This document shows, in pieces, positions 23,149-35,340 of a stretch of 64,000 nucleotides of DNA. Under the pieces are notes generated by a model. That model worked only from the letters and a program-made list of their open reading frames with translations, was not told where the DNA came from and did not search any database. The stretch's first letter is position 1. The number at the start of each line of letters is the position of its first letter. The stretch comes from Nymphaea colorata (taxonomy: Eukaryota; Streptophyta; Magnoliopsida; Nymphaeales; Nymphaeaceae). The translations under genes and the position numbers were made by a program. The stretch covers positions 35,809,706 to 35,873,705 of the forward strand of contig NC_045139.1 of NCBI RefSeq assembly GCF_008831285.2, read 5' to 3'.

Positions 23149-24443
23149 TTAGTGCTCAAGTAATTTGAGAAGCGCTAAATTCAGTGGGTGTAATATATCA
23201 CCAAGCTCAGCTTCTACGGTGTCTAATTGGTGTTTGAAAAGATGCATGTAAACAATCCAATCCCCATTCCCAGACGGGCTTGGCATTGGCATTACATAGC
23301 CTGAGTCCAGGCCCCATGGGAAATAACAGGACCCAAGAGTTGACCTTCCCCAACCAAAATCTAGCTTGTTGGCTTGGAAGAACCTCCCACTGGAGATTGT
23401 CACAGAGGGTCCTTTCATATTGCCCTTGAATAGTAAGGTAGCCATTACAGAATGGGGTCTATGATCTTCCACCCAATCCACTAAACCTAAAAGATGATCT
23501 TTAGTTGCTGCAGGCATAAGAAAATCATGCACTTGGTCAGCTGCCCAACTCAAAGGGTTGCTGGTTAACTTACTGGAGTCTAATTCACCATAAGGGAGTG
23601 ACAAGACATTGCCATAATATCTAGCCATTTCATCCTTTGATCTAACACCATCTATCAATCTCGTCCGTCCGTCCACAACCACGCCCACTTTGCATGGTTC
23701 TCCCTTATCAGCACTTTCTGCCAATGCCTTCCACAAGCAGCCGCTAAATGCCTCAACCTTGGTCCTCTTGGTGCCATGGCTGCTAGCAAGAGCCTGGAGA
23801 GAGGCCATGGCTTCCGCCTTCATGTAGTAAATCCTGCCAACATATTCATGTAGTCTTGGCGTCTCGGGCAGCGTCGGCGGTACAACCATATATAGATCAT
23901 TAAGAGACTTGCCAGGCGATCCTGGCCAGCGCGGGCTGAGAAGAGATCGTCGAAAACTTGGAGTCATTGATATGGTGCCTGATGTGGTCATCTCTGCCCA
24001 TGCTACTAAAAACATGTTGGCCGAGTGGCCGTCTGAGACTCTGTGATCAAGAGTGCCAGACAGAACCATTGCTCCACATTTGAGCTCTGTTACCTGTTTC
24101 ATAATTACCGTGCACCACAATGCATGTTAGACGCATTTGAAAAGTTGGTAAAACCATCTGTGGGCTTGCAGTTTCTGCCTAAATATTTGATGGTGTATCT
24201 CTCTCTCTTACACCCACGTATTAGATGATATGAAAAACAAGTAAACATATTCTTAAAATGGAAAAAGGAAATGAGCTGAAAAAAAAGTGTCGTTCCCCTT
24301 AATTTTGAAACTGCTTTTTGCATTTAACCTTTCTAGTCTCTTACACTCATACCCACCTTTCTGTTTCTTTTCTTATTATTTTTTCATTCACGGTAACGTT
24401 GTTCACTATATGATTGGTAAATCGTAGGGTAGGGAACGGTCGG

Positions 24444-24475
<32 letters not shown>

Positions 24476-24891
24476 AAAGCTGACTTCACCTGGAGGCACA
24501 GAACCGAAGTTGCCGTTTTGGGCACAAGCTTTCCGGCCACGGAAGCATCCGGATGGTAAAGATCGAGCTTGAGGAGCTCTATTTCCCCATAAGCTTCAAC
24601 GAACTCGACGCCATTGTTGTTGCAGTGGAGCACCGGTTCACCTGTTGGGCTGGTGACGATCTCCCCAGCCAGAGGGTAGTAAGGAATGAGCAGCTTTGAC
24701 AAGCTTTTCTTGAGAGCGCCCATCATACAGTGAAACTTATAAGGTCTGATGGCGCTTGGCTTTTCATAGACAAAGAAGAAGCTGGGATGAAGGGGAGGGA
24801 GAAGCAAGTCTAGATTTGACAGAGGAAGCCATGATTCCGGCAGTGGCGTCTCTGCAGTGAGTAATTCCTTTCTCCTTACTTCAACAATGAA
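23149..24891 (-). CDS. BAHD acyltransferase B (CFAT-like), start codon not visible
   Basis: A member of the BAHD acyl-CoA-dependent acyltransferases, most like coniferyl alcohol acyltransferase. Such enzymes move an acyl group from CoA to an alcohol and act in the cytosol. Exon 1 ends at 24490 (CAG before GTGAAG) and exon 2 is 24093-23149. Splice sites are normal and the frame is open throughout exon 2. Motifs are PESWLPLSNLDLLLP, AGEIVTSPTGEP, the catalytic HRVSD and the structural DFGWG, ending KLLEH. The problem is the 5' end. The frame is open upstream through EVRRKELL but no in-frame ATG exists before a stop, and the roughly 15 codons that begin copies C and D are missing. An ATG farther upstream is in another frame. 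It may be a recently disabled gene, start at a non-AUG or internal codon, or use an unseen 5' exon. I give the left limit of clear homology, not a proven start. Confidence 0.75.
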
Positions 24892-25549
24892 GGGAAGAAA
24901 AAGTTGGAGCGGGAGAAGAAGTGTCTTGACAAGGAACAGAGGAGAGGAGAGGAGAGAAGAGGCAATGGTTCATACAAGTTGGTCATATACTGGTGCATAT
25001 AAAACCAGGTGGCGTGTAGTGTTAAGGTTGTACGCCTCCATGTGTGCGCAAAGGTTGTACGCCTTCATGTGTGCGCAGCTTACGTACCGAGATGACGTTT
25101 TAATAATTAAAAAAAAAAAACTTGTTCTTTCTAGTCATGTCACTTTTTTATTTTCATTTTAATGTGGATGATTAAAAAAATAAAAGTTTAAAAAAGATAT
25201 TTGGTTTTCACAAATAAAAGGCCCACGTGGGCGGCCTCCAGTTGTAGAAGTCTTCTGTCAAACACTTAAAAAAAATATATATAACTTTTACTTATGATAA
25301 TAAAATAATAAAATGGAGATAAAAGGGGAAACCGTCGGTTTTAGTTTTAAGTATGGCAGGAAATGTTAGTAAGTATAGCTGACATCACTCATGTTTTAAT
25401 CACTTCAAATTTTTAAAAAAGAATGTTCTTTTTATTAAAAACACAAAATCTAATTTTTGAATCTAAATTGGTCCAAAACCATAGTTTGAAATCCAAATTA
25501 GATCCAAAAACTCAAATTCAAATCCAAATCATACTCATTTGCTTTTTCT
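24892..25549. other. 5' flank of acyltransferase B, intergenic
   Basis: CT/GA-rich leader-like sequence up to about 24960, and a TTTTATATG candidate on the minus strand at 24996-25004. A 26-base word containing TTGTACGCC and TGTGTGCGCA is repeated near 25030 and 25056. No other gene was seen. Confidence 0.4.
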
Positions 25550-25855
25550 TTTGACCAAAAAATTTCTTTTTAGAGGGCGATTTTAGTCTTTTTGGTAAAC
25601 AAGACTCATTTACCCCTCCTTTTAACAAAAAAACTTTTTTTTAGAGAATGATTTTGGTCTTTTTGGTGAACAATAAACATTTGTCCTTTTTTTTGACAAA
25701 AAAGCCTCCGTGGTTTTGTTCTTTTTTGTGGACAAGACTCATTTATCCTTTTTTTTTTTTACAAAGAACTTCTTTTTAAAGGGCGATTTTGGTCTTTTTG
25801 TTAAACAAGACTCATTTGTCCCTTCTTTTTTACAAAGAACCTCCTTTTAGAGTGT
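25550..25855. repeat. Imperfect tandem repeat, about 80-90 bp unit, 4 copies
   Basis: Each unit contains ACAAAAAA(C/T)TTCTTTTTA, GGCGATTTTGGTCTTTTTG and ACAAGACTCATTTGTCC-like words. Four diverged units are visible. Confidence 0.7.
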
Positions 25856-25943
25856 GTACTGGCTGGATGATACCATATGCTTTCTACAGTAAGGGGTCAT
25901 TGTCCTCTTACAATTTGGTGACAATCTAGACGATGTGTGAGGT

Positions 25944-26124
25944 CATGGGTGGAGCCAAGGGAGGCCCCCCAGGGTCAAACCCCACTTAAAAAAAATTATG
26001 TGTAAATTTTTAAAAAAGTTTCTTGTTTTATATAAAAATTTTGAAAAATGATATCTTGACCTATGTCAAAATTTGAAAACTTTAATTTGACTCTTCTCAT
26101 GAAAAATCTATGGCTCCACCCTTA
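25944..26124 (+). mobile_element. hAT-type MITE, CAGGGG family, 8-bp TSD
   Basis: It runs from CATGGGTGGAGCCAAG to TGGCTCCACCCTTA and is flanked by a perfect duplication TGTGAGGT (25936-25943 and 26125-26132). 181 bases. Confidence 0.9.
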
Positions 26125-29100
26125 TGTGAGGTTGCAGCTTTTCAGGTGAGCGAAAAGTATTAATTCCACCACCCAAAAAAGGCCCGAAGGCCTCCTCATT
26201 CCTCCTACTTCTGGGGTCTTGAGCTACGTCATTGTCAACGATAACAATGATGCACCCTTTAATTTGGATGTCACGCTCTATCACCTTAAGACACAAGAAC
26301 ATGGCGCCCACGAAAATCTCTGCCTTTATACAAGTACGCTATGTCCCTTAAGGTGAGAATCTTTGCCTTTATACAGGTTCTTAGCATAATTAGTTAAGCT
26401 TATGTTCATTTGTGTTTTCTTTTTTAATTTAATATCACCCCTTGTCTCCCTCCAACCTTTGGCATATGAGTCTGTGCACGGTACAGTACCGATGGTTGTA
26501 AACAGCCACCACTCGTTGTCTCGTTGCCGTCCACTCGTTGTCTCGTTGCCGTCACTTAGCGACAGGAACGGGTCTGTGCACGGTAGATCCTGGTGTAGAC
26601 AGCCACCTCTCATTGTCGTCTCGTTGCCATCACTTAAAATACCGCCAGGAAACACCAACAACTGGCTGTACGACTGAGTTAAGAATGGATTCGACTTTGC
26701 ATGCCAAATTCTTGATCCGCCAAACCTGATGGTTCATAATTCGTTTTTTTATGATGGCCAAATCTTTTGTAACACTATGATTGTTCTCTATTTGATGACA
26801 ATGTCTATCACTTGTGACGTTGCATCTTCCGTCACGTTATTTCTCTTATGTTCGTTGTGTTTTTTCCCTTGAATTTAATGGATCGCTCTTTTTTCCGGTA
26901 CAACTTGCATATGGCTCTGTGCATGGTGCAGCCTGGTCTACGTAACCACCTCTCATTGCAGTCACTTAAAAGAACAATCTAGCAACAGGTAAGTGAGGCC
27001 GGGAAATGCCAACAATTGGCCCTATAGCTCAGGAATTAGACTTTGCAAGTCAAATTTTTGATGCATTAAACGTGATGGTTCGATAATTAGTCTTTTAATT
27101 GTGGCCAAATCTTTTGCAAAACAATGATTGTCCTCCAACAATTTGGTGATGTAGGGGTCACATGGCCCTAGCCCCATGTAAATTTTAGAAACTTTTACTT
27201 GTTATGTATAAAAAATTTTCATTCCTTTTGTTTGCCACTAATGCAAAGCTCTCTTTTCAAAAAGAAGATGCAGCGGTTTGGAAGATTACCAACTATATTT
27301 TGATACTCATAATTCAATGTAAGAAGCATGCCTGCCATTGGAAGGTAGCGTCCTCCATTTTCTTCTATCCTTATGTTTATTTGCTTTCTGGATGTGCATA
27401 CACAAGTCGAGTTGATATTGAAACGAATCAATTTAGTTTGGCTCGACTCAGGGGGAGAGTCAAAAAATTTTCATGAGAGAAGCCGAATTAAAGTTTCTAA
27501 ATTTTGACATAAGCCAAAATATCAACTTTCAGAATTTTTATATCCAACAAGTGAAATTTTTTAAAACTTTACATATAAATTTTTAATTTTTAATTTTTAA
27601 TTTATTTTGCTTTAGCTGGACATCTTTTTTCTCAAAGAAACCATTTGACCATATTTAAGTTCCACCTCCTCAATGGAGAAACAAGAAGAACAAAAGAAAA
27701 AAAGAGAAAATATAAAAAAGAAGACAAAAAGGCGAGAGATGTGTCATATATATGGTATCAGTTAAGCCGACTAAAAAACAGCAACCAGCATTTGCATCTT
27801 TATTGGAACGGTTAAAAAATTTAGAAAAAAAAAAAAAAAAGGCAAGGGAAAGAAAAAAAGGGGCTGTAGTTGCAGCACAGCTAAAGGAGTTGGCAGCAAG
27901 CATGAATTTGTCTTAGCCCACCTCTCTTTTGGAACCCATTTGGTGGTTTGAGTGACTTCAAACAGGTCGAAGCCCTCCCCGCACCCTTCTTTTCCATAGC
28001 TGTTTTGAGGCATGAGTGGGAAATTGAAGTGCGTTCTGAACTTTTACATAACTTCGACAAGGCATGGGATAACGAAAGTGTAAAGAAAAAAAAAACATAT
28101 ATTATACATTGAGATAAACTCTAAAAGGCCCTACATTTTACGGAATTTTCTCAAAAACAAGGTTAAAATTAATGCATATTTATCTCACTACAATTTAAAT
28201 TTGTGAAATTACAAGTCTGAAAATTGGCGGTTAATTCGCACTTGTGTCAACCTATGTACAGCACAGTTTGACAATCAGCTTTCAAAACCATGATTGGTAA
28301 CCGAACCACAAAAAGATGATCTTCATTTCTTGTGCACAAAGGTGTGTGATGACCAAAATACCACTGTATAAAGTAGGAAAATAAAATATTTTAGAAGGAC
28401 AAAAAAGGATTATGCAAAAAGTTAAAAAGTACAAGAAAAAATAAACACTTGTTTTAAAAAAATTTTGAAAAATACCCCAATCCTCCCTCCTTTTACCCTT
28501 GGTGTATACTGGTGCATGCACACCCCTGTGCACGCAACTCGATCTTTTTGGCCCTCCAGACAAAAATTGGAATTGTCTTTTAATAACTTGTTAGCCCCTC
28601 ATATGAGCAGCCTGACATATATTGGCAGATTTGATCTCGTCTCCAACTGATTTTTTCAGACATACATGCTCCCACACACTTCCTAAAGGGGGACTCAAGC
28701 TTTCCGTAGACATTTGTGGATATCAAATCTGGACCGTCTAATTCTACAATGGACGGCCCATATCTCTCCTCCTCCCTCTCTCTCCCACTGCTCATTCTCT
28801 CTCCCGTCTTCTTCCAAAGGGGCCAGCAATGCAGTGTAGCTGGAGTGGTGAGGGAGCCACTTGGGCTCCCCTTGCAAGAAGATGAGAGACACAGAGGATT
28901 TGAAGGTGAGAAAGGGGGAGGGAGGGAGAGAGGGAGCCACTTTTCGTCCAGCCTTTCCATAGCTTTCCTGGTGTTCCCCTTGCATTTTTCTTGCGGAGTC
29001 TTTTTGTTGACTGCCCTTTCTCCTATCGTTTACTTGCCCTTCCCTCCCCCTCACCCTGAAGCAGCTTCTTCTCTTTTCTCCTTCACCCTGCACTTTCCAT

Positions 29101-29788
29101 TTCCTTCTGTACAGGGGCCTTTTCCATTGTGCAGACCATGGCAATATGGTCATTCACAGCCCAGTGCACGAAATATAGTGAAAGGGCCAGCCCATATAAC
29201 CAGTTTCAACACAATTGGGATGTTCAACAAGCCGAGCCAACTTGGACATCATTTCAAGACAATAATGTGTTTCTTCTATAATTGGACAAGAATTGCACGT
29301 CTCATATGTGAGGCAACAAACGCCATAGCTAACATTAAGGACTGAAATACAATCATAATCCTGCACTTTTGAAATGTCTAGTAACACCAAATAACATCAT
29401 GTTTACAAAAGATTCAGTGGTAATTTAAGTCAAAAAGCCAACACAACGGATGCTTTCTCTGCATCTGCTTTGAATTCCACATGGCAATAACCCTGTGGCA
29501 ATTGACCCTCAAAAAAAAAGAAATGAGAAAGGACATAGTCTCCACTATTCCGGCTAAACAACAGGGCCAAGCCATTGTAGGCGGCAACAATTTAGAACCA
29601 CTAATTACCATGATTCGTTGCCAAATGAATTTTGATTAATTGACTGACGATGGTACAACATAGCAAACTGCCATCACTTGGTTCAGGTTACTGTGCAAGC
29701 CATGTACTCATAAGAGTAGGCCAACGATCCAAATCCAATGCAAGTGGGCTAGGAGTACAGTTGAAGGTTTGTGCAACCTCCTTCTCAA
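26125..29788. other. Intergenic
   Basis: A diverged duplication is visible: about 26567-26800 and 26905-27150 share CTGTGCA(C/T)GGT, CCACCTCTCATTG, GTCACTTAAAA, CAACAA(C/T)TGGC and GTGGCCAAATCTTTTG. A partial CAGGGG-family MITE lies near 27153-27215 and a reverse one at 27449-27600. The GC-richer stretch 28720-29150 has long frames on both strands, but none resembles a protein. Confidence 0.4.
27449..27600 (-). mobile_element. Truncated CAGGGG-family MITE
   Basis: Starts CAGGGGGAGAGTC, then TTTTCATGAGAGAAGCC and CCAAAATATCAA in reverse family orientation. The right end is lost in A/T-rich sequence. Confidence 0.6.
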
Positions 29789-29989
29789 CAGGGGTGGAGC
29801 CAAGGGGGGCCCCGCATGGGCCCTTGCCAGTTGCCCCACTTCAAAAAAAAAAATCAAAAATTTACATATAAATTTTAAGAAATTTCACTTGTTTTATATA
29901 AAAAATTTGAAAAAGAGTATTTTAACCCCAGCAAAATTTAGAAACCTTAATTTCGGCCCTCTCATGAAAAATTTCTGGCTCAACCCCTG
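29789..29989 (+). mobile_element. hAT-type MITE, CAGGGG family, 8-bp TSD
   Basis: CAGGGGTGGAGCCAAG to GGCTCAACCCCTG, 201 bases. The flanks CTTCTCAA and TTTCTCAA agree at 7 of 8 positions. Confidence 0.88.
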
Positions 29990-31719
29990 TTTCTCAACTA
30001 ACGGCGCTTCAAATGAATTCATTTCATAATACATGCAATACAAGTAGCATTAAACTCCAAGTAATGACCAAAGGAAAATAAATGAACTAGAGATCATAAT
30101 AGCTTTCGTTTTGAAATTGTCAATTATATTAAATAAAGAAGAATAACAATAAGACTAGTTCCTTTTTAAAAAAATAATACATAAAGGGCCATTGGCACCA
30201 ATATGCTGAACCATTTCTAACTTCCATTTATAAATTATTTCACCTCCATTCCCTTCACAAAGAGCATCGCTTGAGAACAAGCCAAAACTAGTATTAGTGA
30301 AACCAGTTATTATGAAAAGATTAGCCAGTCAATTAAGCAACTTTCACAACCCCACACAAAGTAGCAATGAACAAACATGAAAGAAATTAAATTATAGCGC
30401 ATATAAAAAGTAGCGACAACAAATGAAGTTGATAAGGTATAATAAAAAATTGCAGACCATGGCTACATTTAAGCTGCATTTCCAGCAGTAGCGTGTACAA
30501 GAGAAACAAACAATGATCTTAACAAAAAATGATACTTAAGACGGTGCTTCCAACCGTAAAGAAATAAATCGAGCACAAGCATCTATAGGATAAAACAATT
30601 TGATTCAAAACATATTTTATCTCAAAATAGTTTTTATAAATATATTAGGATGTTTAAATTTTATTTAAAATAAATTTTCAGCAAAAAATTAAAGGGACTT
30701 GTTTTTGTCACGTCATTGCGAAGAGAGGAGAAACCCAACACCCCATTCGACTCAGGCTCACGCCCGAAAAAATGGGCACCATTCTGGCCCGATCAATTAT
30801 TGGGCCGGCTTGGGTGCATGTGATAATTTGTTTAATATAAATTTTATTAATTTTTATACATAATTATAATATTTTATTAAAAATTAATTATATATATATA
30901 TATATATTTTAGTCGAGTCTGGGTTTCAGGCGTCAGGCCGGGCTGGGCCGGACGGAAGCAGAAAGGTAATAATGAATGAGGAAAGAAACAAGGATAAGAT
31001 CTATGTCACATGGTACTTTTGAATAGTTGTGCAACCGTGCCAATGTTAGTACTAGCACTAGTGCTATCCAACACAACACATATGATTTTGTTGGCTGAAC
31101 CAGTTCAAAACTGACCATATCAAATGTATACATAACTAAACTATGTCATGTAAATATAGATAAATAAGACTACTAAACAGCTAAATAACTATTTAACAAA
31201 TGATTTATTACTGCATCCACACCCGCATCCACACTTGCACTTACACCCGCACTAATGTGACCTAAGATAAGGTGATATTATCAAGAGGTGAACATGAACA
31301 AAGATATTGAGCCAAAACTAGTAGGCTTTACAGCAGCTAGCGTGTTTGCTGTACATTGAGAACTTACCCTGGAGATTTACTCTTACCCTCCTAGTGTTAT
31401 CTTTGCAGAATTTAACGACTTTGGTAGAGGCCGCAGAAGATATTTGAGCAAGCAGTTGCGGAATTTGCAGAAGGCGGGCGATAATTGAAAAGCTGCCAAC
31501 TGAGGCATTTTTTCTGGTCAAACTGAATCTAAAGATTGTTGATCACGTAAAGCCCCGTAGCTAGTTATACAATATTTTGTCACTACGGCATTCAATCTTG
31601 CCCAAGGGCAACTGGGTAGCGCTTGGAACTCAAATTTGATTATCATTTAATAACTTGATCATCAAAACTTGGTATTGCACTTTATCTTAGCCAAAAAGTC
31701 AAGACAACATAGCGCACAA
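29990..31719. other. Intergenic
   Basis: No gene was recognised. GGGCCGG-type repeat text lies at about 30740-30955. A minus-strand open stretch at 31521-31318 (SVGSFSIIARLLQIPQ and on) has splice-like edges (ATTCAG, then CCAGGGTAAG) but no family I know. Confidence 0.35.
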
Positions 31720-32154
31720 TAAGGATGTCAATAGATCAAATTCGAATTGGATACCTTCCAACTTTTTTGCATATTTACATATTTCAATTTGAATATGAAC
31801 AAAAAAAAGTCATAACGGAATTCAAATCTGAAACCCAATCTCAAAATCTGCATCCCAACCAAATCCTACTTATACATTCATATGTGAATCCGAATCTAGC
31901 TGATTTTCAAAACATAAGAACACTAGATATAGAATATCTATTTACAACAAAATCAGATCCTAATCAAGATCCAAATCCGATTGGATATTTATGTATATTC
32001 AAATTCAAATCCAACTGGATGTGATTTATTGAATCCAAATATAAATCCAATCGGATTTCTTCATCATCAGATATTCAATTTTTTTTCATTTTTTTGTCAG
32101 AATGTTTTGGTCAGACATTCGACCCAAATAAAATCAGATACATGGACATCCTTA
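31720..32154. mobile_element. hAT-like MITE with TAAGGATGTC / GACATCCTTA ends
   Basis: The ends TAAGGATGTCAATA and TGGACATCCTTA are inverted repeats. The interior is rich in AATCCAAAT and AAATCCGAT words. A clear target duplication was not found. Confidence 0.55.
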
Positions 32155-33532
32155 TGCAACCCCAGTTTTTTACTTTTGACTGCTAAAATCTTCCACAATC
32201 TTCAAACTCAAATCCATTATCCGATCATTCTTGTACCTTATGAACAAAATGAAACAGAAGCACATAAAACTTAAGATATGGACAGAAGCTGGACACAGTT
32301 GTACTAGTGCTGAAGCAGTTGGAGATGATCTAAATTGAGTGGGTGTAATATATCCCCAAGCTCAGCTTCCACGACATCTAACTGGTGCTTGAGAAGATGC
32401 ATGTAGATAACCCAATCCCCGTTTTCAGAGAGGCTCGGCATTGGCACTGACATAACATAGCCCGAGTCCGCACCCCATGGGAAATAACAAGACCCAAGAA
32501 TTGGTCTTCCCCACCCAAAATCTAGCTTGTTGGTCTGGAAAATCCTTCCACTGAAGAATGCAAACAAAGGTCCTTTCTTATCGCCATTGCATAGAAAAAG
32601 CGATTAGAGGATGCGGCCTATGGCCTTCGACCCAGTCCACTAAATCTTGAAAATGATCCTTAGTAAGGATAGGCCTAAGAAAATCTTGAACTTGGTCAGC
32701 TACCCAACTCAGTGGTCTCCTCTTCAACTCGTTGGTATTTAATTCACCATAAGGAAGTGACAAGACATTGCCATAATACCTAGCCATTATATCCATTGAT
32801 CTCACATCGTCTACCAATCGCGACCGTCCATCTATAATCACTCCCATCTTCCAAGTTTCCCCTCTCCAGCACTCTTTGCCATTGCCTTCCACATGCAGCC
32901 GCTGAATGCTTCAAACTTGGTCCTCTTGGTGCCATGGCTGCTAATAGCAAGAGCTTGGAGAGAGGCCATGGCTTCCGCCTTCATGTAGTAAATCCTGCCT
33001 ACGTATTCGTGTGCTCGAGGTGGATAGGGCAGTGCTGGTGGTGCAACCCTGTATAGATCATTGAAAGACTTGTCCGGCAATCCCAGCCGGCGCGGGCTGA
33101 GAATGGAGCGCCGGAAAGTTGGGGTTACGGATATGGTGCCGGATGTGGTCATATCTGCCCATGCCTCTAAAAACATGTTGGCCGAGTAGCCGTCTGTGAT
33201 TCTGTGATCTTGGATGCAGGCGAGACCATTGCTCCACACTTGAGCTCCGTAACCTGTTCCATAGTAACCATATGTGGAACATGAGTGCGGGTACGTTTGG
33301 GTGAGGCATCTCTCTATCTCCCATTACCTATGGAAAATAACTAAAAGCAGTCTCAAGATGAGCTCGAAAAACCAGTCTACTCCTATTTTACAATGCTTTT
33401 TCCTGTTGGTTCCTTCCCTATCACTCTCACCTACGTTTTATCTCTCTTTTCTACTTTTTCTTTTCCAGAATTATCTTCCTCACCATATGATTGGTAGACC
33501 ATATGCAAACAGGTTTTAAAATTCGGTACCCA

Positions 33533-33537
33533 TAATA
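33533..33537. repeat. Left target-site duplication TAATA of the copia element
   Basis: TAATA directly precedes the left LTR and is repeated at 40142-40146, directly after the right LTR. Confidence 0.9.
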
Positions 33538-33893
33538 TGTTGGGTCAAGTGTATTTGCAGCGGAGGATGCACGTAGTCGCCTGCACAGTAACTTCTCCAG
33601 CCAGCTGGGACGATCCCATGTAAAACCAAACAGAACAAGTGCAAGAGGAGGAGAAAGAAGTAGATGTTAGATTTTCGGGTTTTCTTCCAAGGGGCTGCTC
33701 ACGGCTGATTAGTATGTTCAAGAGAGCTTGCTAGGAATATATAGTCCAGCCCCTTAGGTTTTTCCCAAACCCTAGCTGCGGTTCTTTGGGAGATTTTCTA
33801 GGAGATTTTTTAGGAACAGTTTTAGATTAAAATCTAGTAACTGCTTTGCAATTACTAGATATCCGGATAGGGCTCAATGGCCACTATCCAACA
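33538..33893 (-). repeat. Left LTR (3' LTR of the element)
   Basis: In plus-strand reading it runs from TGTTGGGTCAAG to ACTATCCAACA. It carries the 12-base segment that the right LTR lacks. Confidence 0.93.
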
Positions 33894-33903
33894 TCTCCCA
33901 CTT
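33894..33903 (-). other. Polypurine tract
   Basis: AAGTGGGAGA on the minus strand abuts the 3' LTR, as expected for the plus-strand primer of an LTR element. Confidence 0.75.
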
Positions 33904-34058
33904 GGCCATGAGACCGCCAGTTTTCTTCCACTATATGTGGGTTTTCTTTATTCAATTTGTTACGTGGTTTTCCTTAATTGGCTTATCCAACGTAACCTAA
34001 ACCTTTTTCAAGGTTTACAGCGAGGTTTTTCATTCAATGGTTTTTCCTTCGTAACCTA

Positions 34059-35340
34059 TCAAATATATCTTAGCCCCATATGAGCTACATGTTTTGAAAA
34101 CAAGTGTTCAGATATTCCTTTGGTTAAGAGATCAGCCACCATATCATTTGTAGGCAAATATTCAACTGAGATTTCATTTTTCTCGATCATTTCATGAACA
34201 TAATGGTATTTCACCGTTATATGTTTACTCTTTGAGCTAACAGCTCCATTTTTCATAAGAGATATCGCTGCCTGATTATCACAGTATAGTTGGATCTGTT
34301 CATGAACAAGATCTAATTTCAAGTCTTTCAAGAACCGATTTATCCAGACAGCAAAAGTAGTTGCAACATTGCATGCTACATACTCTGCTTCCTGTGTGTG
34401 CTGAGCAACACATCCCTGTTTCTTACAGGACCAGGCTATCGCCCCACCTCCAAAGAGAAAAACATATCCTGAAGTGGATTTACTATCATCTTTGCAGCCT
34501 GCAAAATCTGCATCAGAATAGCAAACTAAAGTTAGCTCATCTGCTTGATAAAACAATTTTAGTCCTTTTGTTCTTTTAATATACCGGAAAATTCTTTTGA
34601 CTGCTTGCCAATGAGGCCATCCAGGATTACTTTGATAACGACTTACCAGACCGATAGGAAAACTTATGTTTGGTCTGATACAAAGCATTAAATACATCAG
34701 ACTACCAACCGCTTGTGTATATGGAACATTTAATTTTTGTTGTCCTTCACCAGGACAATCACTCATGCTTAAGTTTGCTCCTTTAGCTATAGGAGTCTCA
34801 ATTGGTTTGCAGTCTAACATACGACATTTCTTCAAGATATAATCAATATATCGTTCCTGGCTTAAACTCAGGTTTCTTGAGTTTCTATCTCGAGTGATTT
34901 TGATTCCTAATATATAGCATGCTTCACCCAAGTCCTTCATTTCAAAGTTTTTGTTTAGCCAAGTCTTCGTTTTGAGTATCATATCGTTATCATTTCCTGT
35001 TAGCAATATGTCATCAACATATAATGATAGAATACAGAAAAGGCTTCCACTTTTCCAAACATACACACAGTGGTCTAGTTGGTTTTCAACGAACCCAAGT
35101 TTTATAATTGCTTTGTGAAAAGCAAAATACCACTGTCTATGAGACTATTTCAGTCCATACAACGATTTATTCAACTTGTACACTTTGTCTTCTTTTTCCT
35201 TGATGACATATCCCTACGGTTGAGTCATATATATAGTTTCTTTTAACTCACCATTCAGAAAAGCAGTCTTCACATCCATCTGACAAATATCCAAGTCATA
35301 GAATGCCGCGACAGCCAAAATTATTCTGATTGATGCGAAC
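34059..35340 (-). pseudogene. copia reverse transcriptase and RNase H domains
   Basis: The C-terminal part 35066-34059 is open for 335 codons and contains the YVDD catalytic box (LYVDDILLTGN), the copia connection region and an RNase H domain with its acidic residues (SDADFAG, EAEY, YCDNQAA). Upstream of it, in the same frame, are TAG stops at 35214-35216 and 35145-35147. The join to the integrase part needs a frameshift near 35340. The protein is therefore broken before the catalytic YVDD. Confidence 0.92.

Noticed and set aside
24406..24490. Extension of acyltransferase B exon 1 through KSAFTHTY and Tyr-Ile repeats
   Set aside because: It is intron sequence past a good GTGAAG donor, encoding an (AT)n run.
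27010..27060. tRNA-like phrase TATAGCTCAGGA
   Set aside because: No cloverleaf could be drawn: no acceptor stem, anticodon arm or T-arm GTTCGA in place.
28695..29345. Long overlapping frames on both strands
   Set aside because: CT/GA-rich DNA opens frames on both strands; no family, start context or splice structure was recognised.
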